DNA of 64,000 nt from Phocoena phocoena (GCF_963924675.1 NC_089228.1:89930894-89994893); one strand, 5' to 3'; positions 26,934 through 39,332 are shown, counted from the first letter of the stretch. A program made the numbers and translations. The notes: generated by a model not told the origin, from the letters alone.

Positions 26934-27105
26934 GGTACTGGTTCTCAATTTTGGTTGCATATTATAATCACCTGGGGAGCTTTTAAAAACTCAGGCCAAA
27001 ACCCAAAACAATTAAGTCAAAATCTCCAAGGGTGAGACCCAGCCATCAGTATTGTTTAAAGCTCCCTAGTGATTCCAAAGTACAGCCAAATTTATAAACT
27101 ATTGA
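26934..27105. repeat. hAT-Charlie-type MITE, copy 1
   Basis: Starts GGTTCTCAATTTTGGTTGCA followed by ATAATCACCTGGGGAGCTTT, and ends with the roughly complementary GCTCCCTAGTGATTCCAAAG and TTGAAC. Its inverted-repeat organisation is like MER5/MER3-class elements. Confidence 0.7.
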
Positions 27106-27111
27106 ACTAAG

Positions 27112-27265
27112 GAAGGGTTCTCAAGACTGCACATTAGAACCACTGAGAGAATTAAAAAAAAAAAGAATGCTTATGTCTGGACCCCAACCCCAGAGGGTCT
27201 GACTTAACTGGTCTGGGTGGGGGTCTGGCATCCACAGTTTTTAAACCTCCCTGTGAGATAATCAC
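27112..27265. repeat. hAT-Charlie-type MITE, copy 2
   Basis: Begins GGTTCTCAAGACTGCACATT and carries CCCCAACCCCAGAGGGTCTG and a closing TTTTTAAACCTCCCTGTGA. It belongs to the same general family as copy 1, only a few bases away. An A-run at 27153 interrupts it. Confidence 0.65.
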
Positions 27266-27269
27266 TCAA

Positions 27270-29430
27270 TTAGAAGACATGCAAAAGGGTCTTTTGAGAA
27301 GCAATGGGTCAGCCTAGCACTTTATAAATCACATCAGAGTCCTAACGTGCCTGTATATAAAGCTATATGTGATGCTTGGTTCCTGCAGGAAAAGATCCCA
27401 TCTCTCCCCACAGGATCAAATTTATCTGTTGCCCAATGTAAATCAGGGTCTTATAGTTTGGAGACACTTAGGATGCCCCTGACAGTTGCCTTGGGAAAAA
27501 AAATCAGATGTGACTGTACAGTATTGAAGGCAATTAAAAAAAAAAAGAATAAAACTGTACCCTGCTGAGCCAGATGGGTAGATGAGGGAGCTGCCATGGA
27601 ATAAATGATTATCAGGAGATCTAGACAACCAAAACGAGAAAGAGGCTGGACATGAAAAAAATGGACAAAGGAAAAAAAAGATTCCACAAAAAGAGTGGGA
27701 TGGGAATGAAAATATTAAAAAGGATTAATTGAACCCAAATGAAGCTTAGCTTGGTAGGAGATATTTTTGTTTTGTTGTATTTTATTTTTGCCACAAACCA
27801 AAACAAACCCTAAGGATGTGATGTGTGTGAGTGACAAGCAGCAACTAGGAGGGACTAGTGACAAAATTGGCTGAAATCATACTAACATATGCTGTTGAGT
27901 AAACTCACTCTAGACAGTTGATAGACGTCAGATCCGAATTACTTGTGACCCAATGTGCCCTTACAGCAACACGTATTTGTCCATCTGTCATAGATTGCAC
28001 AGTCCAGAAAATGAGAATTCCTCCAAGGCACTGGCCCTGACAAGAGAGTAGCTAGGCTAAAAACAGATGCGGGGGAGGACCCAGAGCAGGTACCAAAGCC
28101 CCCTAAGAAGAGTGTGAGCAGATCCAGAGCTGGGTTGAGGTCGGGGACTGATGGAGAAGAGCAGAGGCTTACCCCAATGTGTGCACGTGAGTACTTGTGT
28201 GTATTTTGAGGATGATCCCAGGTGACACTCAGCAGGCACTGAGGAGTAGGTAAAACAAGAAGAAATTGGAAATGTATGCTAAAATTCCAGAGGAAGTTGG
28301 GCAGCTTTCTGCTGAATTGAAGCCTCCTTCCAGGCCCCTGTGACCCTCCTCTGAGAGTATGGTCCCACTGCTAGACACAGACGCGGGTCTAGAGGTGCAC
28401 CAGGATGATTTGCAATGCCTGCCTTGGACAGAGACTCTTTGAATGGAAGTTGACTTCTTCAGAGCCACTGCAGAAGGAGCAGCCTCCAGGCCCATGTTTT
28501 GTACCATAACCCGAACCCTTACCCACACTGCCTGTCTCACAGCTAACTGGGACAGGTGTGGGTATCCTACTGCACAGCAGAAAACTCTCGAATTGGACAG
28601 CACCTGTAACTTCAGAAAAACTTCAAACCGAGTCAATCAGATTTTCTCTCTCGGAAGTACGAACTAAGACATTTTAACAGGTATGTTCAAATGGTGGGAA
28701 GGGGGACTGCTTGGGGTAGAGCTGGGGCAGGAGACGCCCAGGTGGGTCATGTTTAGGGGGATTGGAAACCTTGACGAAGCAAAGGCAGCAAATAATAGAA
28801 AAGAAATAGCAAGAGAGATGGCAGAGATGTGTTGAGAAATGACGACACGTGGGCAGAAAGAGATGATACTGCCTTTCGACGGAAGAGTAGCTGATTCCTG
28901 GAGCCTCACTGATTTCTAAAGCGTTTTGCAGTTCACGGTCCAGTTCCAGTCTGTGGGTATCCCTACAACAACACTCTGTCCCCTTTTCTTGTATTCTGAA
29001 TGGGGCTCTTTGGCCCTAACCACAGGCATCCAACTAAAACAGAAGGGCACAAACTAGTTTGTAGCCCCCAGGGGGAAGAGCTACTAGTAAACAGGCACAT
29101 GAGAAGAATCCCCCCTCTTCTCAACACCCTTAATGGGTCCCCATCGGACAGGTCCTAAGTGCTATATAGTGGGGCTCTGGGCATCTTCTCAGGACTACTT
29201 GTTCTTTAGTTCTTCAGAGCCCCTCTCCCACCATCCTGGCTTGACAGTGCTCTACCAGCTTTCCCCAGGCTTCCAACTATAGGTTGCTATAATTTATAGT
29301 CTCACAATAATATTTTAAGCCATTGCTCATTTCAGCCCCAGTCCCGAGTAGAACACCTATCCTGAAGGTCTTAGTAGCTGCAGAGCTGACTCTTGGGTTG
29401 ACAGGAAAAAAGAAGCTGTCCCCTTGGACT
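27270..29430. other. Unannotated intergenic sequence
   Basis: No supported feature. The longest open frame (28229-28636, minus, 135 codons) lacks any recognisable domain. It is probably chance. Confidence 0.5.
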
Positions 29431-29570
29431 TAACCCTCCCTGTGCCTCACATTCCTTATTTGTAAAATGGGAATTGTAACCATAATTATGAGAAATTAAA
29501 TGAATTAACACATGCAAAGCATTTAGGAGCGTATCCAGGAAATATTAAACTCAATAGACATAAGTGATTG
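29430..29570 (+). repeat. MIR SINE fragment
   Basis: 3' part of a MIR, with TTATTTGTAAAATGGGAATT and a decayed tail toward AAACTCAATAGACATAAGTG. Confidence 0.7.
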
Positions 29571-29799
29571 TGTCCTACGTTCCGTTCTTCTCTCAGGGAC
29601 TTCCATTCTTTTTATAAACCCACCTATCTCCACTTCCCTAACTTGAACGCCCATCAAAGGTGAAGCTGTCTCTTTACGGTTGGCCTAATTGTCACCAGCA
29701 AAGCCTATTAACAATTCCCGGCAGGTAAAAATAGAATCTGGGTAATAAAGTCTAACCTGTTTTTTTCTTTTCCTTTGTCCTTCTGGTTTAACTTGCTGA

Positions 29800-30175
29800 C
29801 AGGGTGCCGCGCGCAGAGGCCTCGCACCTGGCACTTCAGACCGGCAGTTCCTAGCGCAAAATGGCTGCACCAGACACAGCTCAGCGGGCCGTGTGCAGAA
29901 GTGCTGCAAGTGACGCCTCAATGCAAGATGGCGGCGGTGGGTCGTGTGCAGAGACGCTGCTCCGGGACTGCGATCTGCCCCACCTCCCGCTGCCGGGAGC
30001 CCTAAAAAGCAGCCCCGCCCACGGCCTGTGGGGGGAGCATGCGCTCTAGAGCTGAGCGCGCACCTCTCCGTTCTTGGATTCAAGAATGAAGCTTTTCTCT
30101 GCTTCTGAAACAACTCGGTCTCGTTCTGTTGGCTCCAGCAACACCAGGCAGAAGCAGCCTTGTTGGGGACCGACT
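29800..30175 (+). mobile_element. Solo LTR of an endogenous retrovirus
   Basis: A GC- and CpG-rich island of sequence with LTR layout. U3 carries two YY1-type motifs, AAAATGGCTGC at 29858 and CAAGATGGCGGC at 29924. An AT-rich TATA-like CCTAAAAAGC lies at 30001. R shows a variant poly(A) signal, GAATGAAGC, near 30085, followed by a CT-rich stretch and a U5-like ACTCGGTCTCGTTCTGTTGG. No gag, pol or env sequence lies next to it, so it is a solo LTR. The ends are uncertain because I could not find a clear target duplication. Open frames in it are not genes. Confidence 0.65.
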
Positions 30176-30574
30176 AGGAGGCTCTGGAACATGTCTTTGA
30201 CCAAACACCCTCATTATGCTGCCCATTCCTCCTTCCCTTGCTTTGTCTCAGGTGTGGAAAGCACTTTAATGTGCTAATGGAGACGATATCCCACCTTTGT
30301 TAATCAGCCCATTTGGAATTCCAATGAAGGGCAGTTCAGGCTGCTCAGAGTGGGATTATTTTAGGCGTGAATATTCGAAATGATCATAGAGCTTCACCCC
30401 GCATTTAACCTGATGGGAGACTAGAAAGCATGGCCATTGTGTCAGCATCAGAGCTCAGATGGAAGCAGTGTTGATCGGTGTCTCCTATGGTTATTATCTG
30501 GGCTGCTAAAAAGAGCAAAAAGCTAAACATAGCAAAATGACTAATCATGACTGAATAACATCAACAGAATCGTA

Positions 30575-30828
30575 ATGACCATTTACTATCCACACCCACC
30601 AAAAATAAGGCATTATGCTGACCAGTGTATCCAAATGATCGCCCTTAGTCCTTCAACAAGTCTGTGAAGTATATAAATGTTTTCAACTGTATTTTTATCG
30701 ATGGGAAAACTAAGCCCTCAAGAGGTTAAATGACTTTTCCAACAACATAGCTAGCAAGGGATAAAGCCAAGGTCTGAAACCCAGTCTGCGCACCTGTAAA
30801 GCCCAAGTTCTTGGCCTCCATACTGCAC
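30575..30828 (-). repeat. MIR SINE
   Basis: Minus-strand MIR, nearly complete. ATTTTTATCGATGGGAAAAC, then AGAGGTTAAATGACTTTTCC, CATAGCTAGCAAGGGATAAA and a CTTGGCCTCCATACTGC end. 30176-30574 before it shows nothing identified. Confidence 0.8.
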
Positions 30829-30830
30829 GG

Positions 30831-30912
30831 GACATGATAACCCAAGTGGTTATGACTTGGTGCTGGCTGCAGAATCTCTACGCTGCGTGTGTTCGAGTCC
30901 CATGCTGGGGGC
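30831..30912 (+). pseudogene. tRNA-like relic (decayed tRNA gene or tRNA-derived SINE head)
   Basis: An ~80-base segment with an A-box-like CCCAAGTGGTTATGAC and a B-box-like GTGTTCGAGTCCC at a spacing resembling a class II (Ser/Leu) tRNA. The T stem pairs at four of five positions (GTGTG with CCCAT), but the acceptor ends do not pair, so a working tRNA is unlikely. It directly follows a MIR but lacks the MIR core. Confidence 0.35.
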
Positions 30913-32660
30913 CTTAGAATGCACGATTAGGAGAAAAACAGACTTTAGGAATAGACAGAAGTACGTGGAGCTCATCTGCACCTTTTTTTTTTTAATGTTC
31001 TGTTTTTAAGGACAGCAATAAACAATTGAGCAGATTCTCCTTTTTGGACACACTGATTCTAAGCTGAAACATTTTGTATATTCTGGGGAAATCCAAAAGG
31101 TTCAGAGCAGAGATTTAAAAACAAAGCAGGTCATTGATCAGAAATATACTTAGCTACATTTCATGTGAATTTTATTTGGCTTTGAGAATTCTCTGTGAAT
31201 TTCCAGAGGCCTCTTCAAGTAAATGATGGCCCTCTGGAGAGTCATGAAAACAGTCGGGGAATCTTTGTCTCTCCTCCCCCAACCTCTCCACCCCCAGTTG
31301 GTAGGTACTCCTGTCTTTGCTACACACTTTTGGAAGGGAGAGAGTGATCACATGCAGCTTAAATTTTATTCATGGAAAAGTATAGTTAAGAAGTAGGTAG
31401 CTTCCCTCTTAAGTGTGATGCTTTGTGTAGCTCTGTTCTTTAGTCACCATGCTTCCTTAGTGAGATCTTCCCAGAGGACTGAACACGGTACCCTCGAGAA
31501 CTGTATTTTTTGCTGGTCCAAAACTTTTTGGTGGGGAGATATTTGTGCATCAAACGCAATCTCTCCTGCAGACTACAGTTGCCTGCCAATCTGCGCAGCT
31601 GGTGCAGGACTCAGCTACTTTGAGAGAGGAAGGAAGATGGCTTTCTCCTTTCAGCCTCCTCCCCCCAGCCCCCCTCCTCCTGGTGATACTGCTCCCCCTC
31701 CCCGCGTATTGTACAAAACCACGTGGATTTGCTGAACAGGTCTGTAAAATTAATTATACTGTGAGTGCTTGGTAACCAATGAATTGTAAATTGTACATTA
31801 TTAAAACAGCATCAGAGCTCTGACTGATGTATTATTCTTTGGGGAATGAACAAAGATAAGAGCTCTATGTGCTTTAGAGGTCTTTCTTGCCACCTTCCAG
31901 CAGGCATGGAGAGGAAATATCAAGTATTTTTGTTTTGTTTTTCTGCCTGCTGAATTAAATAGAAAGTATCCTTTTTTTCTGCCTGTTATTAAATTGTTAT
32001 ATGTGTCCTCACAGTTCTGTTTGTAGCCTCTAATAAGGTAGTGGGCACTCAATAAGTACTATTCCCCAGCAATTGTGATAATATGTATCCATATATGCTC
32101 CTACACAAAAGCAGTGCCATGTCAACCTACTGTGAACAGAAGATATATGATATGACATGGCATGGTAATGAAATAAATTGTTGATATAGTGCTTTTCTGC
32201 AACAGCTCAGGAAGAATTCAGAGTAAACAGTAGGAGACATAAAAAACATCGCTGAGTATTTGCCAGGGGCCTTGTGGCTTCAGTTGAAAAGGAAGAATCT
32301 GGAAGAAACGGTTTTTCTTGTCTCTCCCTTCTAGGCACAATAGGATGACCCCTGGGAGTTGTTTGTGAACCTCTCTTCTTACTGAACTATCTCCCTGATG
32401 CAGAATTTCTCAGCATCTTTCTCCCTGCCATGATGGTTCCTTCCGGGTGCATCACACAGTTCTCCATGGAAACTTTCTCTTTCCACAACTGACCAAGCCT
32501 GCTGGCCCTGGGAGTGGAACTACCAGTCAGCCTCGCAGCATTACCCTTACAAGCGGGCGTTCTAGCTAAGAGAACTGATGCAGGTACAAGGCAAAGCTCA
32601 TGTCATTCCACCCCCCAAATAAACCAAAATGTTTCTCAACCCACCATTTCAGGAGGAAAT
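30913..32660. other. Unannotated intergenic sequence
   Basis: No supported gene or repeat. It includes a pyrimidine-rich stretch at about 31655-31705. Confidence 0.5.
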
Positions 32661-32674
32661 AGGGTGCCTCAGAA

Positions 32675-32870
32675 CTAGGCTGTGCAGGACCAGATGTGCA
32701 ATTGGTAGGGCCAAAAGAAAATGCCAGCCCCATGCTCAAAAATTCTGAAGAATTTCAAGACAGTGATAGCAAAGCATTAAACTAAGTGTAGGCTCTTCTA
32801 AGGGCAGAACCCTGAACAACCCCACAGGCTACACACCCAGGAAGCCAGCCCTGGTGCAGAGGGACGTTTG
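32675..32870 (+). repeat. Interspersed repeat, family not identified (copy A)
   Basis: Shares a diverged but clear core with 53216-53395 in opposite orientation: AAGAATTTCAAGACAGTGAT, AAAGCATTAAACTAAGTGTA, then TCTTCTAAGGGCAGAACCCT. No ORF. It is likely an old non-autonomous element. Confidence 0.55.
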
Positions 32871-35402
32871 CTCAATGTTTTGTGAGGGCTTCTGAATGTT
32901 TGGTGCACTTTACTGTTCTAGTGGCCTGATTGGGCCATCAGACAAATTGAGGATTTCTTCTGGCTGGGGGAATATACTATCATCCATTCCTTTTCCCACC
33001 TGGAGCTACAGTAGGGTCACTTCTCCCATCTCCATGGTCAGAGGGCAGCCATTCTCAACATGAGACTGCCATGGCAAAGAGGTCGAAGGGGAAAGATGTT
33101 TTATGATCAAATCTGAAAAGGCTATGGGGGTGGGGGGGGAGCTCAAAAAAGCATGAGAGAGACAGAGAAAGACAGAGACAGAGAGACAGAGAGATTGCCA
33201 TAGAAGAGTAGACAGAAATCAACTTCCTGATAGAACATTTATCCTTAGACATAGTTTCTCATGATTTTTCTGAGCACTACATTGTTGCCATCTCCTTGCT
33301 CTCCAAAGAACTCCTGTGATTTTGAAGGAAAAGATGGCAATCATTTCTTGTGTTTTATTTTCAGTGAGCATATTCTCACCTATTCCTTCATATTTAGTTT
33401 GGTACAAGGAAGCAGGAGAGATGACCGAGAGACATGAGGACAGAGTGGTGACATGCTAACAGGGAGGACTGGGGGAAGAAACCATTATACAAATGGCTTG
33501 AGGGAATGATGTAATCACAGCGGAGAGCAGCTGGTGGACAGGTAGGAGGGGGACAGGATGAAGGTGGTATTAATGAGCTGTACCCAGCCCAGCAGGTCTA
33601 ACTTCCTGCAAGACCTTCTGATTTCTCTGTGACCCTGTCCCTTTGTGAGGACGTCAACCTGGCTGTTGTCCTAGAAGAACAGACGTGTTCAGCTGGACAG
33701 GCATATGGAAGGTATTCAGGCATATGTCTTCCTTTCAGTATCCTTATAGCCAGAATTTTATGTGAGTACTTTAGGGGAATAAATAGATCAGCCCCAAGGG
33801 ACACTGGTCCAGGTGATAAATTCAGTTAAGATAAGAAAAGAAAACCAAACAGAGCAATAGCATATCTTATTCATTTGCTGCTTTTGTTGTAGAAAATGGT
33901 TTTTGCTGTCGACACAGAAGAAAACCAGCCGAAGTGGTTAAAGTACTGTTCTAGCCGCACTGGAACAGCCCTTGCTGGTCATCAGAAAACTAAGCCAGAA
34001 GGTTGCACCTTCCCCTAGACAGGCAGAAGAGGTTCCTGCAGGCGATAGGCCCTATTTATGAGTGTAGTGTGCCTTAAAATTCAAAAGAGGGCAGCAGATA
34101 ACTGACACTGCCTGTAGGACCAGGAAAGTGTGTAACCTGAGGAATGTCAGCAGGAAAATCTGCTGGTTTATTAAGACTCACGTCCTACAGGGGCTAGCTG
34201 AGCCAGAAATTTGTGTTTCTGGAACTGTGTGTTTAACATCGAAGCAAATATTTGATTCATGGGATCTAATGAACTTTGGTGACGTTGAGGGCAAGTGTGG
34301 GCCTATTGCCCACCACGGCAGCCTCATACCACGTTATTTAGTGGTTTAAAAGCTGTGATGCCGATGTCAGCAAAGTCAATGCCGAAGTACAGGAGAAATG
34401 TCCATGAGGGTGAGGTGGAGAGACTGCCTGTATGCTTTTGCTGCCTTGTAAGTACTTTTGCTGATATTCTGAAATGAGTAGGACGGAGTGTACACAGTCT
34501 CTCCCTACCTGGTAAATTCCACAAGGACTGAGATTCCCAGAGTATGGAAGAAAGTGATTCTCTTAGTCTCTTTGAGATTTTCCAGTGCTTCCAGAAGAAA
34601 GTGTATGATGGGAAGGACAGGCCCCAGCTCCCGGGAGATTGGGGTTTCAGGGAGGCTGGGGGCAGGTGGGGTGGAGAAGGAGAAAACATTGCAGACGGGG
34701 AAGAGGCCGGAAGCACTTGGGTTAAAAGCAAAGCACAGTCCTCAACCCAATCCTGCAGAGTTAAAGTGTTAGGATTTCATCCCTAGGATCATTTCTTTGT
34801 GATCCTGTTTCCTAAAAAGAGTGATAATCAGGTGTTGATTCCAAACACAGCCTCCCAGAGAAATTCTTCTGTGTCATTTGGCAGGGACAAACAGTGAACA
34901 GAAAGGAATCTTCTTTTTAAAATCAACCGTGAAATGATATTGCAAGGCTCATAATAGTCTTTTAAAAACATTTGACCTGGCTTTAAGTAATTATTTTCAT
35001 TCTTGATCTTCTTTTTTACAAAAAGCATTTTAAAATCATGTCATCTACCAAGAAAGCATCAAATACGTAAAGAATCTAGAAGATGTTGCCTTTTAAAAGT
35101 TAAACCTTCTTTATTTTGAGCACATTTTTGATTTCTAGAAAGAATGAAAGGTTTTTTACTCCATCAGCAAGTTAGATTACACTGTGAAGAATGTCCATTG
35201 AGACTTGGGAAAATGCACATTATTTTTTTTTCCATAACCTAAAATTAACAGCTGCTATACTGTCTAGGTACACAACCGATGCTAGACAAAGGGTTTCTGA
35301 AACACATGCCCTAAAATTATGGACTGATTTAATATTAAACAATTACTATGGAGCTGAGGAAATCAGCCCCTTTACAGATGTTGGCAAACAGAGGATTCTC
35401 TT
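32871..35402. other. Unannotated intergenic sequence
   Basis: No gene or transposon recognised. It includes a purine-rich (GACAGA)n-like simple repeat at about 33145-33195. Confidence 0.5.
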
Positions 35403-35414
35403 CATATGTATTAT

Positions 35415-35718
35415 TATTTTTTTTTTTTTTAAATAAATTTATTTATTTTATTTATTTTTGGCTGTGTTGGGTCTTTGTTGCTGCGTGTGGGCTTTTCTCT
35501 AGTTGCGGTGAGCGGGGGCTGCTCTTCATTGTGTGGGCGGGCTTCTCACTGTGGTGGCTTCTCTTGCGGAGCACGGGCTCTAGGCATGCAGGCTCAGTAG
35601 TTGTGGCTCACGGGCTTAGTTGGTCCACGGCATGTGGGATCTTCCCGGACCAGGGCTCGAACCCGCGTCCCCTGCACTGGCAGGCGGATTCTTAACCACT
35701 GTGCCACCAGGGAAGCCC
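35415..35718 (-). mobile_element. CHR-1-type SINE (long form)
   Basis: Minus-oriented, ~304 bp, with T-run and (TTTA)-rich tail complement at 35415-35457 and the usual end CACTGTGCCACCAGGGAAGC. The exact 12-bp target duplication CATATGTATTAT lies at 35403-35414 and 35719-35730. Confidence 0.93.
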
Positions 35719-36129
35719 CATATGTATTATAATAAAAACCAGACTTGGCAAGTGCTAACTGGTCTACAGCGATTGTGTATTTCTTTGTATTCTTTAAAAT
35801 ATTGAGGCAGGAGATAATTTTTTACTAGTGTTTCACGTGTCATGGAATTAGAGCTGCAAATTGATAAACAAATTGATAGGGTCTCTAGTGCCCCATAGGG
35901 TCATGGACTTCTGGGGCTTTTGTAGGTATTCTTGGAGTCTACTTGTAGAATAATATAATCCAGAGTAATCATGAGATCTTTCACCTCAAAATAACTCTAG
36001 GCAAAATGATACATTTCTCTTTTCCAGAGAAGTCATCTCTAGAATTTCAAAAAAATAGTTTTGTTCTCCTGAACATAGCTCTCTCAGGAATGACTCCAGT
36101 CGATCCTCAAATTATAAATGCAAAAGAAA

Positions 36130-36325
36130 CCCAACAACAACAACTGATGGGAACATACTGTGTAGCACAGGGAACTCTACTTAATGCACTGTGCTGTCCG
36201 AAATGGGAGGGAAATCCAAAAGGGAGGGGATATATGTATATGTATAGCTGATTCATTTTGCTGTTCAGTAGAAGCTAACAAAACATTGTAAAGCAACTAT
36301 ACTCCAGTAAAAATTAATTAATAAA
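36130..36325 (+). mobile_element. 5'-truncated L1, 3' end only
   Basis: Contains GTAGCACAGGGAACTCTACT, then TATATGTATATGTATAGCTG and the end CAACTATACTCCAGTAAAAA, a 3' end common in artiodactyl and cetacean L1s. Flanked by AAATGCAAAAGAAA (36116-36129) and a one-base-longer copy at 36326, an imperfect target duplication. Confidence 0.8.
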
Positions 36326-37474
36326 AAATGCAAAAAGAAAAAGAAAGAAAATGGCTGTATTTACAAAATTTTCATAGGAAGAAAATGATCCACGAGAAAA
36401 AAGAAATATACGTATCACAACAAATAAGAACCTGATAATACAAATAACCATAAATCTATTGAACTTAATAAAGTTAAGGAGACTGCAGATTGGAAGTCCT
36501 GAATTTTGCTGGCAGCTCTGACCTTCCGCTAGGTCATCTTACAAAAGGCACATTTTTACATTTCAGAGCCTCAGTTTCCTTTTTGGTAAAGTAAGGACAT
36601 TTGAATTTACTTAAACATTCTTATCTTATGATTCACTGAAGTATTGCAACTGACCCTGATTTCTTTCCCTGTTGAATTAATCTTGGCTTTAGTTTATAAC
36701 AAAGCATAGCTACCAGAAATTATGTTAAGCATACATTATAAAGATAGACTTTTCTAAGCTATGAAGAAATAGACAAAGTTTAATGCTGCTTTTAACTTTT
36801 GTTTCTCTCTTAAATACCACCTGGAATCCCGTGTACCACTTCAGTGTTATGTCTTTGGTTTTCAAAGTTGTTTCTCTACCAGGAGAATATTATTAGGGTG
36901 CCAGATTATTGAGCCCTGAGCATGGGAGTTTATGTGTGGAGTTCCTCCCTCTGCCCCCATCCTCAGCATCTCTCTCAGTCCTGTAGCACTTAGCTATCTA
37001 TCAGAAAATAGATCAAAAAGCAAACAAGCCTTCCGCCTGACCATGTTAACAGCAAAATCAACAGCTATAAGGCCACCATTTTAATTTCCTGTAAACCATC
37101 ATCTATCTTTTTCACTATCTGCAGTGCCTTCTCACCACTGCAGTTCCTTATTGCTTTTCAGACTCCCACTTTTTCTCAAATCCTTCTTCATCCATCCACA
37201 TTTATGACATTTATGTCTTCTATATGCAGAGTACCCCTGGGTTATTCTGGAGAAAGCGAAATGACAAAGAAAGCAGTTTCGGCACTTAAAAGGTTTAAAA
37301 TCTTGGTCTCCCTGAAAGGTTTGTGCGTTGTTGAAATCTTTGTCCTCCCTACTGAGGACCCAAGTGCGCATACCTCCCTTGCTCCTGCATGCTTGATAAC
37401 CCCATTTTCATACTGGACGAGGGCAAGTACATTTTTAGGCCTTAGAATATGAATAGAGGCAAGAATGATTAGAA

Positions 37475-37692
37475 GAAAGGAACTAACATATACTGAAGAG
37501 TTCATATGGCTGACACTATGTTAGGGGCTTTGCACACATGATCCTCATAAAAACTCTTACTGCTAACTATTGTAACCCCATTATAAAAGAAAGCTTTAAT
37601 AAAGCTCAGAGAGGTTAAGTACCTTGCCTAAGGCCACACAGTAAGTGGCAGAGTTCAGAATCTAATTCCACAGACTTGCTAGTGTTTCCTTT
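37475..37692 (-). repeat. MIR SINE
   Basis: Minus-strand MIR with GGCTTTGCACACATGATCCT, AGAGAGGTTAAGTACCTTGC and GCCACACAGTAAGTGGCAGA. It is well preserved for its age. 36346-37474 before it shows nothing identified. Confidence 0.85.
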
Positions 37693-38539
37693 TATAAAGT
37701 TCTTATTCACAATTTTGAAAAAGGGGAAGCCAGTGTCTCTATGCTTTTAAATTCATAAAAATCGTATATAATTTAAGCAAGAAGAAATCTATTACATGAA
37801 ATGAAGGTACAATTGTATCGTATCCCAATTTTACACGCATATGGTATTTTAACATTTGCTAGCCATGAATTAGGACAGTTCTAAGGCAAACACAACAGAT
37901 TGGGGCAAGTCCAATTAGGCTGTTTTTCTGCATCATGTTAAAGGCAGTCCCTTAGGATGATATAATATCCTAGGAGAAACGAAATATTTTTTTCTAAATT
38001 TGTTTATCCAGAAGAATCTCTTTACCATTAAAGTAATACTGCTCATTGTTGCCTGTGCAGGCACACCTTCTCCAAACATTTTTTGGGTCATCACATAGAT
38101 ATAATGACAGAATGTAATGATTTGGAATGATGTATAAGAGGGGGGTAGAAACTTTCTTTTATGTCTTTCCTTAGAAATTTTAAGAGTTAATGGAATGGGT
38201 AAAGCAAAGTAGGTTATTATGAGTGCCTTGAGTCATGGACAGACTGGAATGAGAACCAAGGTGAAGGAGGACTCGGCATCTTGCCTGTAGTCTTGTCCCA
38301 GCAGCCGCAATCCACAGTCTCACTTTTGAAGCCCTCTCTCCTATGCATCCCCTGCTAGTAAGAACTTCTCTTCTCCCACTAGATAGTATTCCCATGACCT
38401 TTTGTTGATATTGTTTTGCCCTGTCCTCTTTACTTGATCGGAGCTCCTGGAAAATTGGAAAGTGGTGAAAAAGAAGGAGAAACACACCATGCGTGTCATG
38501 ACAACAATAGCCGAAACCTACATAACGTTTTACAGCTTA

Positions 38540-38700
38540 CAAAATACTGTTTCTCAAAATGGGGTTCCTGGGGGGCTTGTCTTAGATTCCCAGGGAAAAG
38601 CTAAAATGCAGATTCCTTGTTCCCCCCCATACCTGATGAATCAGAATCTCAGTGGAGGGGAGGGAGGGATGGGTGGAACTCAGGAATCTAAAACTTAAAA
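38540..38700. repeat. hAT-Charlie-type MITE fossil
   Basis: ACTGTTTCTCAAAATGGGGT and TGATGAATCAGAATCTCAGT resemble MER5/MER3-class termini and middle. It is diverged and its boundaries are rough. Confidence 0.5.
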
Positions 38701-38794
38701 CTCTCTTCCGATGATTTTTTAATATATACCAAAATTATAACCATTGTCTTATAAAATATTTTCATATATCTTACTGTTTTGTATTGTTCAAGAG

Positions 38795-38935
38795 CCCTCT
38801 GTGCTAGGTAATTATTAATATATACCCGTTTTACAGATGAGGTGATTGGAACGTGCAAAAGTTACTTGCCTGAGGAGACACAGCTAATTAGCTGTAGAGC
38901 TCTGAGTAGCACCCAAGTCTTGCCTTGGCCACATA
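38795..38935 (-). repeat. MIR SINE
   Basis: Minus-strand MIR: CGTTTTACAGATGAGGTGAT, then AGTTACTTGCCTGAGGAGAC and ACACAGCTAATTAGCTG. Confidence 0.75.
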
Positions 38936-39069
38936 GTCTGTGACCCCTCCCCACACCATGAGGCCTCTGTTGAATGGATTTAACAGAGGATATAACAGTG
39001 GAGGATAATACAGGGTTCAAATTCTTTCATGCTTTTGGTTTTGGACTTAAAAATTCATCACCAAACCCG

Positions 39070-39332
39070 AAGTCACATAGATTGCCTCCTATGTTTTCTT
39101 CCAGAAATTTTACAGTTTTCCATGTTACATTTAGGTCTATGATCCATTTTGAGTTAATCTTTGTGAAAAGTGTAAGCTCTGAGTCCAAGTTCATTTTTTG
39201 GTACATGGACATCCAAAGGTCTCAGTGTCATCTGTGGAAAAGACTATCCCTTCTTCACAGAATTGCCTTTGCTCCTTTGTCAAAGAGCTTTGATCCTTGT
39301 TGTAAAAGTACTTTACTTCTATTCTCCTTTTT
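39070..39332 (-). mobile_element. L1 ORF2 fragment
   Basis: Minus-strand ORF2 piece homologous to about 57770-57980 of the full-length L1 in this window: CCTATGTTTTCTTCCAGAAA, then TTTAGGTCTATGATCCATTT. It is short and non-coding. Confidence 0.75.

Noticed and set aside
28229..28636. 135-codon minus-strand frame
   Set aside because: No domain, no splice support and no sign of conservation.
29685..30113. 142-codon minus-strand frame
   Set aside because: It lies mostly within the LTR and is explained by its GC-rich sequence, with no protein domain.
33930..34010. A-box-like GCCGAAGTGGTTAAAG considered as a tRNA
   Set aside because: No B box or matching stems follow at the right spacing.
34324..34731. 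135-codon minus-strand frame in unique sequence
   Set aside because: Composition and overlapping plus-strand frames suggest chance. Nothing recognisable.
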